NCBI RefSeq assembly: GCF_003258595.1
Contig: NZ_QHHQ01000001.1
Location: 1,488,001-1,552,000, forward strand
Source: Acuticoccus sediminis
GTDB taxonomy: Bacteria > Pseudomonadota > Alphaproteobacteria > Rhizobiales > Amorphaceae
Reading direction: 5' to 3'
Length of the DNA stretch: 64,000 nucleotides
How positions within the stretch are numbered: position 1 is the stretch's first letter; every line of letters starts with the position of its first letter. Below are positions 17,065-25,758 of the stretch, one piece after another. Both the position numbers and the translations under genes were made by a program. The notes under the pieces were generated by a model that worked only from the letters and a program-made list of their open reading frames with translations, was not told where the DNA came from and ran no database searches.

Positions 17065-17793
17065 CTAGCGTCCGGCCTTCGCCCGCCATTCCTTGAACGC
17101 CTCGAGGTTCTCCTCCTTCGTGGCCGGGTAGAGGCCGACGATGGTGGCCCCGCCCCGGACGCGCTCGATGGCGAAGTCCTCGTAGGCGGTCATCTCGGTC
17201 GCTTCCGCGGCGATCTCGTTGGCGAGGTGCGCCGGCAGCACGATCACCGAGTCGTCGTCGCCCACGAGGATGTCGCCCGGGAACACCGGCGCGTCGCCGC
17301 AGCCGATCGGCACGTTGATCTCGATCGCCTCGTTGAGCGTCAGGTTCGTCGGCGAGGACGGGCGGTGGTGGTAGGAGTGGATGTCGAGCTCGCCGATGTT
17401 CATCGCGTCGCGGAAGCCGCCGTCGGTCACGACGCCCTCGACGCCGCGCATCATCAGCCGCGTCACCAGGATGTCGCCCGCCGAGGCCGCCCGGGCGTCC
17501 TTGCGCGAGTCCATCACCATCACGCAGCCCGGCGGGCACGTCTCGATCGCCTTGCGCTGCGGGTGCTCGGGATTGCGGAACTCGACGAGCTGGTTACGGT
17601 CCTCGCGCGCCGGCATGTAGCGCAGAGTGAAGGCGGGACCGACCATGTTGCGCCCCTTGGGCTTCAGCGGCCTCACGTCCTGGATCACCTGCGAGCGCAG
17701 GCCGCGCTTGTAGAGGGCCGTCGCGAGCGTCGCGACGGAGACGTGGCGCAGCGCCTCGATGGTCTCGGGGCTCACGGTCGGTGTGTCGGTCAT
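17065..17793 (-). CDS. RraA-like / 4-hydroxy-4-methyl-2-oxoglutarate aldolase family protein
   Basis: A 242-residue member of the RraA-like family, which includes metal-dependent aldolases and decarboxylases of 2-oxo acids as well as the RNase E inhibitor RraA. Visible features are GGFRDAMNI (substrate Arg and metal Asp), the glycine-rich GCGDAPVFPGDILVGDDDS and the LPAHLA helix start. Given neighbours that produce 2-keto-3-deoxy sugar acids, an aldolase or lyase role acting on such products is more likely than RNase regulation. The ORF runs on to 17955, but ATG at 17793 has AGAGG six bases upstream and begins the conserved part. Confidence 0.8.
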   Translation of the reverse strand: MTDTPTVSPETIEALRHVSVATLATALYKRGLRSQVIQDVRPLKPKGRNMVGPAFTLRYMPAREDRNQLVEFRNPEHPQRKAIETCPPGCVMVMDSRKDARAASAGDILVTRLMMRGVEGVVTDGGFRDAMNIGELDIHSYHHRPSSPTNLTLNEAIEINVPIGCGDAPVFPGDILVGDDDSVIVLPAHLANEIAAEATEMTAYEDFAIERVRGGATIVGLYPATKEENLEAFKEWRAKAGR

Positions 17794-17951
17794 GTCAGCC
17801 TCTGTGCTGGCGGCGCGGCGGCCGGTGGTGCGTCCTGGGGTGTGGAGCGCGATGGGCGGGACGAAGCGGTTCACGAGCGTCGAGGAGGTCATCGACGCCG
17901 GCGCGCAGCGCGTCCTCGACCGGATGGCCGCGAGGCGGATACCGGCGGCGC

Positions 17952-18833
17952 TCATCGCGAGGGGACCTCGTGGTTGGCGAAGGTCTCGCGGGCGATGTCG
18001 GCGAACGCGCGGGCGGTGTCGTTGGCGGTCGGGTGCACACAGATGTGCGTCGCGACGAGGCCGATCTCCGGCAGTCCCGCCTCCTCGCCGATCCGCTCCA
18101 GCTCCGCCGTGCGGTAGCTGGCGGGGAGGGGGGAGATCGCGAGGTCGGCCATCAGCGCGGCGAGCTGGCCGTGCGAGTGCTCACTGGTGAAGGCCGTCCG
18201 GTAGGCGACGTCCGCCCGCTCCAGCGCCTGCAGGCCCATGTGCCGCCAGGCGCAGTGGTGGCCCGGTACGGCCACCGGCAGCGGGCGCTTCAGCTTCGCC
18301 GTTCCGCCGACGCGGCCGAGCCAGACCATCGGCTCGGCATGCAGGAGCTCGCCCGGCACCTCCGCGGTCGACATCGCCTCCGACGTGCCGATCGCGACGT
18401 CGAGCTCGTCCTTTGCGACTCGCTCGACAAGCTCCGGGCTGGTGGCGAGGACGAGCTCGATCTGCGCGTCAGGGCAGACCTTGGCGAAGCGGGCGAAGAC
18501 GCTGGGCAGGAGCCGCGTCTCGTAGTCGTCAGGCACGCCGAGGCGGACGAGACCCGAGAGGTTGGGCTTGCGGAAGCGCGACACCGCCTCCTCGTTGAGG
18601 GAGAGGATGCGCTTGGCGTAGGCGAACAGCTCCTCGCCCTTCATGCTGACCGCGATGGACCGCCCCTCGCGCTGGAAGAGGGGCGCGCCGAGATGCTCCT
18701 CGAGCTTGGCCATCTGCATCGAGACGGCCGACGGCGTGCGGTTGATGCGCTCGGCGGCGCGCCGAAAGCTCCCGGTCTCGCACACGGAGACGAACGTGCG
18801 GATGAGATCCGTGTCCAACAGCTGCAGGCCCAT
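17952..18833 (-). CDS. LysR-type transcriptional regulator
   Basis: A 293-residue LysR regulator: N-terminal winged helix (LIRTFVSVCETGSFRRAAER to about residue 65, TPSAVSMQMAKLEEHLG recognition helix) and a C-terminal two-lobed effector domain. The ORF extends upstream to 19397 but that part overlaps the DUF1127 gene on the other strand and is a shadow; ATG at 18833 has AGGGAG eight bases upstream. It sits between the RraA-like/UxaA group and the divergent DUF1127 gene, and probably controls one or both; the effector is unknown. Confidence 0.9.
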   Translation of the reverse strand: MGLQLLDTDLIRTFVSVCETGSFRRAAERINRTPSAVSMQMAKLEEHLGAPLFQREGRSIAVSMKGEELFAYAKRILSLNEEAVSRFRKPNLSGLVRLGVPDDYETRLLPSVFARFAKVCPDAQIELVLATSPELVERVAKDELDVAIGTSEAMSTAEVPGELLHAEPMVWLGRVGGTAKLKRPLPVAVPGHHCAWRHMGLQALERADVAYRTAFTSEHSHGQLAALMADLAISPLPASYRTAELERIGEEAGLPEIGLVATHICVHPTANDTARAFADIARETFANHEVPSR

Positions 18834-18860
18834 CGATCGAACTCCCTTCGACGTACACTG

Positions 18861-18875
18861 GTCAAAATAGCTGAC
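18861..18875. promoter_or_regulatory. Candidate LysR box
   Basis: GTCA-N7-TGAC dyad containing a T-N11-A core (18862-18874), the general LysR binding pattern, 28 bases upstream of the LysR start and in the region shared with the divergent DUF1127 gene. A likely site for autoregulation. Confidence 0.5.
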
Positions 18876-18955
18876 CGATCTCGTCAAAACAATTCGTTCG
18901 ACTGATGAGTGGGGCGAACTCACATTGAGGTCAACGGAACCTGGAGGGTGCGAAC

Positions 18956-19411
18956 ATGGCCTCGATGACGGGTGAGACGGATCGCGGGCGGAGCCTGTGG
19001 GCGGACGTCCTGGCACGGCTGCAGGCGCGGCGGGCCGAACGGCGGCGCCGGCGTGCGTTCGAAGCGCTGCGGAACGCGCCGGGTTGGCAGCTAGACGACC
19101 TCGGCGTGACGCTGGCGGACATCGAGCTGAGCGCGGCGTGGCCGCTGTCGGAAGACGGGCTGGCGGCGACGGCAGAGCGGATCCGGCGTCGGCGGCAGGC
19201 CGACCGGACGCTGGCGCTCCGGTCCTGGACGTCGCCCCGGCGGGAGCCGGCGGCGGCGAAGCGGAGCGAGCCGGGGACGGTTTCGGAGAGTGCCGCGCCG
19301 GCCGGGCCCGACCGCGTGGCGGCGCCATCCCGCCCGACGGCCCGGGACGCCCTTGCGGGCGCGGGTCCGGACGACCGGGATGAGCTCCGCACGGCACTGC
19401 GGGCGGCCTAG
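18956..19411 (+). CDS. DUF1127 domain protein with long C-terminal extension
   Basis: A 151-residue protein. Residues about 20-60 carry a basic helix (RLQARRAERRRRRAFEALRN) followed by the DUF1127 signature GWQLDDLGVTLADIE (relatives: LxDIGLxRxDI). Small DUF1127 proteins have been linked to RNA binding and to phosphate, carbon and stress control in alphaproteobacteria; here the domain is followed by an Arg/Ala/Pro-rich tail of about 90 residues, longer than the usual 45-90-residue proteins. ATG at 18956 has GGAGGG about seven bases upstream. Its end overlaps the convergent IlvD/Edd gene by 4 bases. Confidence 0.75.
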   Translation: MASMTGETDRGRSLWADVLARLQARRAERRRRRAFEALRNAPGWQLDDLGVTLADIELSAAWPLSEDGLAATAERIRRRRQADRTLALRSWTSPRREPAAAKRSEPGTVSESAAPAGPDRVAAPSRPTARDALAGAGPDDRDELRTALRAA

Positions 19412-21147
19412 TTGATCGCCGGCTCGGGCACTTTCGGCCCGGCCTCGGTGAGGAGGAAGTCGAAGTCGCAGCCCTCGTTGGCCTGCATGATGTGCTTGGA
19501 GAACATCACCCCGTAGCCCCGGCCGTAGCGCGGCTCGGGCGGCTGCCAGGCAGCGCGGCGGGCGGCGATCTCCTGGTCGGAGACGCGCATGTTGAGCGTC
19601 CGGTTCGGCACGTCCAGCTCGACGATGTCGCCGTTTCTCAGGAGCGCCAGCGGCCCGCCGACGTAGGCCTCCGGCGCGACGTGCAGGATGCACGCGCCGT
19701 AGGACGTGCCGGACATCCTGGCGTCCGACATGCGGACCATGTCGCGGTAGCCCTTCTTCAGGAGGGCCTTGGGCATCGGGATCATTCCCCATTCGGGCAT
19801 GCCCGGGCCGCCCTGCGGGCCGGCGTTGCGCAGGACGAGGACAGTGTCCGGCGTCATCGGATGGTCCTCGTCGTTGATGATCGCCTTCAGCTCGTCGTAG
19901 CTGTCGGCGACCAGCGCGGGACCCGCGTGGACGCGGTACTCCGGCGCGCAGGCGGCCGGCTTGATGACCGCGCCGTCCGGCGCGAGGTTTCCGCGCAGCA
20001 CCGCCAGCGACCCCTCGTGGTAGACGGGGTTGTCGAGCGGGCGGATCACGTCGTCGTTGAAGACCTTCGCGGTCTCGATGCCCTCGCCGAGCGTCCGGCC
20101 GGAGACGGTGAGCGCCGAGGTGTCGAGCTTTTCGGCGAGGTTCTTCATCAGCGCGCGCAGGCCGCCGGCGTAGAAGAAGTCCTCCATCAGGTAGCCCTTG
20201 CCGGTCGGGCGCACGTTGGCGATCACCGGCGTGGCGCGGCCGATCCGGTCGAGATCGTCCAGTTCCAGCGGGATCCCGGCGCGCCGGGCCATCGCGATGA
20301 GGTGGATGATCGCGTTGGTGGAGCAGCCCGTCGCCATCGCGACGGTGACGGCGTTGGTCACGGCTGCCTCGGTGAGGATCCTGTCCGGCGTCAGGTCCTC
20401 CCACACCATCTCCACCGCGCGCCGTCCGCAGGCCGCGGCCATGCGCTGATGGTTGGAATCGGCCGCCGGGATCGACGACGCACCGGGCAGGGTCAGCCCC
20501 AGCGCCTCGGCGATCGCGGTCATGGTGGAGGCGGTCCCCATCGTCATGCAGTGGCCGTATGAGCGCGCGATGCCGCCCTCGACGCCCTGCCACTCTTCCT
20601 TGGTGATGGTGCCGGCGCGCCGCTCGTCCCAGTACTTGAAGGAGTCCGTCCCCGAGCCCAGCACCTGGCCGGCGTAGTTGCCGCGCAGCATGGGGCCGGC
20701 GGGAAGGAAGATGAAGGGCAGCCCCATCGACACCGCGCCCATGACGAGGCCGGGAGTGGTCTTGTCGCACCCGCCCATCAGCACCGCGCCGTCGACCGGG
20801 TGGGAGCGCAGCAGCTCCTCGGTCTCCATCGCCAGCATGTTGCGGTAGAGCATGGTCGTCGGCTTGACGAAATTCTCCGACAGGGAGAGCGTCGGCAGCT
20901 CGATCGGCAGGCCGCCCTCCTGCAGGATGCCGCGCTTCACCCACTCGACACGATCCTTGAAGTGGGCGTGGCAGGGCTGGATGTCCGACCAGGTATTGAG
21001 GATCGCGATGACCGGGCGCCCCTCCCAGTCCTCCGGCGCGTAGCCCATCTGCATGATGCGCGAGCGGTGGCCGAACGACCGGAAATCGTCCGGCGCCATC
21101 CATCGGGCGGAGCGCAGCTCCTCGTATGTCTTCTTGCGGTCGGTCAT
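19408..21147 (-). CDS. IlvD/Edd family dehydratase, sugar-acid type (arabonate/xylonate dehydratase-like)
   Basis: A 579-residue iron-sulfur dehydratase. The cluster cysteines are all present: NTWSDIQPCHAHF (about residue 60), GGCDKTTPG (about 130) and GHCMTMGTASTM (about 200), and the C-terminal DARMSGTSYG motif is intact. Length and motifs resemble the pentonate dehydratase subgroup more than the valine/isoleucine enzyme IlvD, so the product is probably a 2-keto-3-deoxy sugar acid. ATG at 21147 gives the family length; a GTG start at 21183 is possible. Together with the UxaA-type enzyme and the RraA-like protein it suggests catabolism of plant-derived sugar acids, perhaps under the divergent GntR gene. 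Confidence 0.85.
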   Translation of the reverse strand: MTDRKKTYEELRSARWMAPDDFRSFGHRSRIMQMGYAPEDWEGRPVIAILNTWSDIQPCHAHFKDRVEWVKRGILQEGGLPIELPTLSLSENFVKPTTMLYRNMLAMETEELLRSHPVDGAVLMGGCDKTTPGLVMGAVSMGLPFIFLPAGPMLRGNYAGQVLGSGTDSFKYWDERRAGTITKEEWQGVEGGIARSYGHCMTMGTASTMTAIAEALGLTLPGASSIPAADSNHQRMAAACGRRAVEMVWEDLTPDRILTEAAVTNAVTVAMATGCSTNAIIHLIAMARRAGIPLELDDLDRIGRATPVIANVRPTGKGYLMEDFFYAGGLRALMKNLAEKLDTSALTVSGRTLGEGIETAKVFNDDVIRPLDNPVYHEGSLAVLRGNLAPDGAVIKPAACAPEYRVHAGPALVADSYDELKAIINDEDHPMTPDTVLVLRNAGPQGGPGMPEWGMIPMPKALLKKGYRDMVRMSDARMSGTSYGACILHVAPEAYVGGPLALLRNGDIVELDVPNRTLNMRVSDQEIAARRAAWQPPEPRYGRGYGVMFSKHIMQANEGCDFDFLLTEAGPKVPEPAIN

Positions 21148-21541
21148 AGGCTTTGGGAATGGCCCCTGGGCTGGCGCAACCACTGCCGCCCCGGCAGGGT
21201 ACCGAGGTCGGCGGCGGCCCGGTCGGCTGCCATGTCGGTGTCGTGGTGAGGTCCGTCACAGATCCGTCTGCCGCCAAATGGCGAACAGTCGACGTCAGCC
21301 CGAGAAACGGGCGGCGAATTCAGCGGCCTGAACCGATGGTATCCGCCGGGACGATAGATGTGCGCGGGTGTTCGCTCGCGATCGAAGCGACGTGATCCCC
21401 TCCCGGTTGTTTTCTTTGTTGGATCGGGAGAGTCCCCACGATCTGTGGGAGTTGATATATTAATCTGTTGCGATGTGCAAGGTTCTGAGTTGGAATGTCT
21501 TCTGAGCCGCGCCGGCACCGCGGTCGCGCGAAGGGCTGCCG
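21148..21541. promoter_or_regulatory. Divergent regulatory region between IlvD/Edd and GntR genes
   Basis: About 390 bases with no credible gene; clearly more AT-rich than its surroundings near 21400-21480. It holds a near-palindrome TTGATATATTAA at 21452-21463 (two mismatches), a plausible operator for the adjacent FadR-type GntR regulator, and a CCCAC-GATCT-GTGGG dyad at 21435-21449. Promoters for both genes should be here, but I cannot fix -10/-35 boxes. Confidence 0.5.
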
Positions 21542-22291
21542 GTGGCGCCTGAAGAAGGGTGGTCGAAAGTGACGGTACTCGAGCAACGTTTCGGCGCTGT
21601 GCGCGCGATCGCGGCCGGCCCTCACGGCACCGCCGCGGGCCGCATTTACGAGAATTTGAGACTGAGGATCATCACGGTCGAGATCGCGCCCGACACCGTG
21701 CTCTCCCGGGCGACGCTCGCCAAGGAATACGGCGTCAGCCAGACCCCGGTGCGCGAGGCGCTGCAGCGGCTGGAGCAGGACGGCCTCGTCGAGACCTTCC
21801 CGCAGTCGCGCACCGTCGTCACCCGCATCGACCCCGACGCGCTCACCGAGTCGCACTTCCTGCGCCGCGCGGTGGAGACCGAGGTGGTCCGCCACCTCGC
21901 CCAGTCCCACACGCCCGAGACGCTGAGCGAGCTCGACGCCCTCATCGCCATGCAGGAGACCCTGATTGAGAACACCGAGCAGGTTGCGATGTTCTATGAC
22001 CTCGACGAGAGCTTCCACCGCGCGCTGTTCGGCGGCATCGGCTACATCGGCCTCCACAACATGATCCGCTCGCGCTCCGGCCACCTCGACCGCGCCCGCC
22101 GGCTGGACATGCCGCGCAAGGAGAAGATGCGAGAGATCGTCGACGGCCACATCGCCATCGCCGAGGCCGTGCGCGCCAGCGATCCGGAGGCGGCGGCCGT
22201 CGCCATGCGCGAGCACCTCAGCGGCACGCTGAAGCGGATCGAGATGCTGCGGCAGGCCAACCCGGACGCGTTCGACACCAGCTCCCGCTGA
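21542..22291 (+). CDS. GntR family (FadR/FCD) transcriptional regulator
   Basis: A 249-residue regulator: N-terminal winged helix (IYENLRLRIITVEIAPDTVL, then ATLAKEYGVSQTPVREALQR) and a C-terminal all-helical FCD ligand domain (about 105-235) with metal-site residues in DLDESFHRALF and DGHIAIAEAV. FCD regulators commonly sense sugar acids or carboxylates, which fits the divergent IlvD/Edd dehydratase. Two GTG starts are possible, 21542 (GAAGGG upstream) and 21569 (AAGGGTGG upstream); the helix-turn-helix is unaffected. Confidence 0.9.
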   Translation: MAPEEGWSKVTVLEQRFGAVRAIAAGPHGTAAGRIYENLRLRIITVEIAPDTVLSRATLAKEYGVSQTPVREALQRLEQDGLVETFPQSRTVVTRIDPDALTESHFLRRAVETEVVRHLAQSHTPETLSELDALIAMQETLIENTEQVAMFYDLDESFHRALFGGIGYIGLHNMIRSRSGHLDRARRLDMPRKEKMREIVDGHIAIAEAVRASDPEAAAVAMREHLSGTLKRIEMLRQANPDAFDTSSR

Positions 22292-22443
22292 CGGTCCGCC
22301 CTGACCCGGACAGCCTCACCGTGCGATCGCGAAATCCGCACGTTGCCTGAGGCAGGCGGCGGGGCCATAACGAAACGGGCCTCTCGTCAATTCCGTGCTG
22401 TAGCATATATTGCACGCAGTCCGGAACTTGAAAGCTACGATCA

Positions 22444-23535
22444 ATGACCGAGAAGCTCTTCACACCCGTCAAGCTCGGGGCGCTGTCGCTGCCGAACCGT
22501 GTGCTCATGGCTCCGCTCACGCGCAACAGGGCCAAGCGGCCGGGCGACGTGCCGACGCAGATGAACGCCCGCTACTATGCCCAGCGCGCGTCAGCCGGCC
22601 TCATCATCTCGGAAGGGACGCAGATCTCGCCGGAGGGCAAGGGCTACATCGACACGCCCGGCATCTACTCCGACGAGCAGGTCGCCGGCTGGCGCCTCGT
22701 GACGGACGCCGTCCACGAGGCCGGCGGGCGCATCGTCGCCCAGCTCTGGCACGTCGGCCGCGTGAGCCACATCTCGCTGCAGCCGGACAGCCAGGCGCCG
22801 GTCGCCCCTTCCGCCATCCGCGCCGAAGCGAAGACCTACATCGAGGGTGGCTTCTCCGACGTCTCCGATCCGCGTGAGCTGAAGACCGACGAGATCGGCC
22901 ACGTCGTCGAGGACTATGGCCGCGCCGCGAAGAACGCGCTGGCCGCAGGGTTCGACGGCGTCGAGCTGCATGCCGCCAACGGCTACCTCGTCGACCAGTT
23001 CATCCGCGACGGTTCCAACACCCGCGAGGACGCCTACGGCGGCCCGCTCCAGAACCGCCTGCGCTTCCTGCGGGAGGTGCTGGAGTCGATCGTCGCCAAC
23101 ATCGATGCCGACCGCGTCGGCGTGCGGTTCGCCCCGTTCTCGAACGGCAACGGCATCTCCGATTCCGACCCGATGACGACCTTCTCCGGCGCGATCGAGG
23201 CGCTCAACCCGTTCGGACTCGCCTACCTCCACATGGTGGAGGGCCAGATCCGCACCACGGAGGCCGCCGGGCGCGCCGAAGTCGCCGAATTGCGTAAGCT
23301 TTTCAAGGGCTCGTACGTCGCAAACAACGGTTACGACCGCGACATGGCCATCAAGGCCGTCGCCTCCGGGGCGGTCGACGCCGTCGCATTCGGTCGTGAT
23401 TTTATTGCAAATCCGGACCTTCCGAAGCGTCTTGAAATAAACGCCCCCTTGAACGAGCAGGACAGAGATACGTTCTACGGGGGACAGGAGCACGGTTACA
23501 CGGATTATCCGTTCCTCGATGCCGTGTCGGCCTGA
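22444..23535 (+). CDS. Alkene reductase, old yellow enzyme family (NemA-like)
   Basis: A 363-residue FMN-dependent TIM-barrel reductase of NAD(P)H:flavin type that reduces activated C=C bonds or nitro compounds. Family marks: LPNRVLMAPLTRNRA near residue 20, AQLWHVGRVSH near 100, the substrate His/Asn pair in FDGVELHAANGYLVDQF near 180-195 (HxxN), DAYGG near 215 and VAFGRDFIANPDLP near 320. The gene is followed 27 bases later by osmC, so the two probably form a stress/detoxification unit. A TATATT box near 22408 is a possible -10. Confidence 0.9.
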   Translation: MTEKLFTPVKLGALSLPNRVLMAPLTRNRAKRPGDVPTQMNARYYAQRASAGLIISEGTQISPEGKGYIDTPGIYSDEQVAGWRLVTDAVHEAGGRIVAQLWHVGRVSHISLQPDSQAPVAPSAIRAEAKTYIEGGFSDVSDPRELKTDEIGHVVEDYGRAAKNALAAGFDGVELHAANGYLVDQFIRDGSNTREDAYGGPLQNRLRFLREVLESIVANIDADRVGVRFAPFSNGNGISDSDPMTTFSGAIEALNPFGLAYLHMVEGQIRTTEAAGRAEVAELRKLFKGSYVANNGYDRDMAIKAVASGAVDAVAFGRDFIANPDLPKRLEINAPLNEQDRDTFYGGQEHGYTDYPFLDAVSA

Positions 23536-23562
23536 CCGACGAACACGAAGGAAGACCATATC

Positions 23563-23991
23563 ATGCTACGCAAGGCATCCGCCGTTTGGCAGGGCACGCT
23601 GACCGAGGGCGCAGGCACGGTTACGACCGAGTCCAAGGCCCTCTCCGAGGTGCCCTATTCCTACAAGACGCGGTTCGAGGGCGACCAGACCGGCACTAAC
23701 CCCGAGGAGCTCCTCGGCGCCGCGCACGCCGGCTGCTTCACGATGGCGGTCAGCTACGCGCTCCAGGAAGCGGGCTTCCCCGTGACGAAGGCCGAGACGA
23801 GCGCCGTCGTCGAGCTCGTCCATGTGCCCGAGGGCTTCGAGATCCCGTCGGTCAAGCTGACCCTCGTTGCCGAAGTGCCGGGGATCACCGAGGAGCGCTT
23901 CCTCGAGGTGGCGAACGTCGCCAAGGAAGTCTGCCCGCTCAGCAAGGTGCTGAAGGCCGACATCACCCTCGACGCCAAGCTGGTGAGCTGA
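23563..23991 (+). CDS. OsmC family peroxiredoxin-like protein
   Basis: A 142-residue OsmC-type thiol peroxidase that reduces organic hydroperoxides. The two redox cysteines are seen in GAAHAGCFTMAV (about residue 58) and KEVCPLSKVL (about 126), and a TNPEELLG motif precedes the first. Length and spacing match OsmC proper rather than Ohr. It is transcribed after the alkene reductase and followed by a strong intrinsic terminator at 24045. Confidence 0.92.
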   Translation: MLRKASAVWQGTLTEGAGTVTTESKALSEVPYSYKTRFEGDQTGTNPEELLGAAHAGCFTMAVSYALQEAGFPVTKAETSAVVELVHVPEGFEIPSVKLTLVAEVPGITEERFLEVANVAKEVCPLSKVLKADITLDAKLVS

Positions 23992-24044
23992 GCCTCTCGC
24001 TCGTGTCCCGCCGCCCGCCCCGCGGGTGGCGCAGCGAATACAAG

Positions 24045-24080
24045 AACGCCCGCCGGATCCCCGGCGGGCGTTTTCGTTTC
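24045..24080 (+). terminator. Rho-independent terminator after osmC
   Basis: Perfect twelve-base-pair stem (AACGCCCGCCGG/CCGGCGGGCGTT) with ATCC loop, followed by a T-rich stretch, 53 bases past the osmC stop. It lies between convergent genes and could work in both directions. Confidence 0.9.
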
Positions 24081-24113
24081 ACGTCGGGCGGGGAGGGCCC
24101 GCCGTCCGTTGCG

Positions 24114-24674
24114 TCAGGCGGCGACGCGCTCGTGGCGGCCCTCCTGCACCTCCTCGACGATCTTGGCGCAGAACGCGTCGAGGTCGCCCGGATTGCGCGA
24201 GGTGATCAGCGCCTCGTCGCACACCACGGGCTTGTCGTGCCAGTTGCCGCCGGCGTTGATCACGTCGGTCCGGATCGAGTGGTAGGACGTCACGTCCCGC
24301 CCCTTGATGACACCCGCCTCGATCAGCATCCACGGGCCGTGGCAGATCGCGGCCAGCGTCTTGCCGGTGTTGTAGAAGGCGCGGACGAAGTCGACCGCGT
24401 TGGCGTCGGTGCGCAGGACGTCCGGGTTGATCTGCCCGCCGGGCAGCACCAGCGCGTCGAAGTCGGACGGGTTCACCTGGTCGATCCTGGCGTCGACCTT
24501 GACGCTCTCGCCCCAGTCCTTCTCGTCCCAGCTCCTGATCTCGCCGTCCTTGATCGAGACGACCGTGACCCTGGCGCCGGCCTCGCTGAGCTGACGGCGG
24601 GGCTCGAAGAGCTCGGACTTCTCGAACCCGTCGGTGGCGAGGATCGCGATGCGCGCGTTCTGAATGCTCGGCAT
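24114..24674 (-). CDS. PfpI/DJ-1 family protease or deglycase
   Basis: A 186-residue class I glutamine-amidotransferase-like protein. The nucleophile elbow AAICHGPWML (Cys about residue 110, His next to it) and the upstream ALVLPGGQ with an N-terminal Glu in the ELFEP segment form the usual PfpI site. Members act as peptidases, or as glyoxal/protein deglycases under stress. ATG at 24674 has AAAGGAGC six bases upstream. It lies 200 bases downstream of the transglutaminase operon on the same strand; a functional link is possible but not shown. Confidence 0.88.
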   Translation of the reverse strand: MPSIQNARIAILATDGFEKSELFEPRRQLSEAGARVTVVSIKDGEIRSWDEKDWGESVKVDARIDQVNPSDFDALVLPGGQINPDVLRTDANAVDFVRAFYNTGKTLAAICHGPWMLIEAGVIKGRDVTSYHSIRTDVINAGGNWHDKPVVCDEALITSRNPGDLDAFCAKIVEEVQEGRHERVAA

Positions 24675-24874
24675 TGGAATGCTCCTTTCACTGACGCCGG
24701 CCGAAGCCGGCCTCTGCGCGATCGCCCGTCACGGGCCGTGCCCGCCCACATGCCGGGGGCCGCATCGTGCGGGCAGGTGCGCCTCGCCGGTGCGGGTCTC
24801 GGGTCGCGATCGCGTTCGGGGAGTCAATTCAATCACCCCCCGGTTAAGTTCCACGGGGGGCAAGTGGTCGCGCG

Positions 24875-25756
24875 TCAGCCGGCGACCGGGACCACGTCGA
24901 CCGAGTGGCGGCTCCAGTGGTGGCCGGACGTGCGCATCACGCCGCGGACGGGGGCGACGTCGGAATAGTCCCGCCCGCGGCCGACGACGATGTGGTCGGT
25001 GCCGGCGAGCACCGCGTTGGTCGGGTCGTAGTCGACCCAGCCGAGCTCCGGGCCGCACCAGGCGCTGACCCAGGCGTGCATCGCGTCGGCGCCGGCAAGG
25101 CGCGGCTGGCCCGGCGGCGGATCGGTCCTGAGGCAGCCCGACACGTAGCCTGCGGGGATGCCGAGCCCGCGCAGGGCGGCGATCATGATGTGCGAGAAGT
25201 CCTGGCAGACGCCGCGGCGGGCGGCGAACGCCTCGAGGGTCGGCGTCTCGACGGTCGTCGCTCCCGGCTTGTACTGCCAGTCGCGGTGGATCGCCTGGCC
25301 GATCGCCTCGACCGCCTCGAGGACGCTTCCCGCGTCGCCGGCGATGTCCTGGCCGTATTCCGTCGTCTCGGCGGCGATCGGCACCCGGCGCGACGGGCCC
25401 ACGAAGTGGTGCGGCGACGCCGCGTCCAGGCGGCGATAGGCGTTGATGTCGTGCACGAGCTTGCCGACGGGCGGGGACATGTCGAGCCGGCGGCTGCGTT
25501 CGTAGCGGTTGACGCGCGAGGTGACGGAGAAGGTGATGTCCCGGTGTGCCTCGTGGAAGGCGACCTCCACCGTGGAGTTGCGGAAGTAGTCGGTGCGGTT
25601 CACCCACTCGGTCGGCGTCGGCGTGACGCTCAGCGTGCCGGCGACGAGACGCTGCTCGCCGACGAGGTCGGCCGGCATGAGGCGCACGATGTTGCGGCTC
25701 GCGCTGGCGGCGTTGTCGAAGCGGTAGGCCACGCTGAGGGAGACGTCGTACTGCAT
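24875..25756 (-). CDS. Transglutaminase-like protein (third gene of ATP-grasp/alpha-E operon)
   Basis: A 293-residue protein: an N-terminal beta domain (YDVSLSVAYRFDNAASASRN onward to about 100) and a transglutaminase-like core with Cys in RRGVCQDFSH (about 180), His in DAMHAWVSAW (about 230) and Asp in DYDPTN (about 247), the complete Cys-His-Asp triad. Bacterial members are thought to cleave or form amide bonds, but this group is uncharacterised. Start ATG at 25756 is two bases after the ATP-grasp/alpha-E stop, so it is co-translated. The longer upstream open frame is a shadow of that gene. Confidence 0.9.
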   Translation of the reverse strand: MQYDVSLSVAYRFDNAASASRNIVRLMPADLVGEQRLVAGTLSVTPTPTEWVNRTDYFRNSTVEVAFHEAHRDITFSVTSRVNRYERSRRLDMSPPVGKLVHDINAYRRLDAASPHHFVGPSRRVPIAAETTEYGQDIAGDAGSVLEAVEAIGQAIHRDWQYKPGATTVETPTLEAFAARRGVCQDFSHIMIAALRGLGIPAGYVSGCLRTDPPPGQPRLAGADAMHAWVSAWCGPELGWVDYDPTNAVLAGTDHIVVGRGRDYSDVAPVRGVMRTSGHHWSRHSVDVVPVAG

Positions 25757-25758
25757 CG

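Noticed and set aside
18834-19397. N-terminal extension of the LysR frame
   Set aside because: Pro/Ala/Ser/Arg-rich sequence antisense to the DUF1127 gene; the LysR domain starts cleanly at 18833 with a ribosome site.
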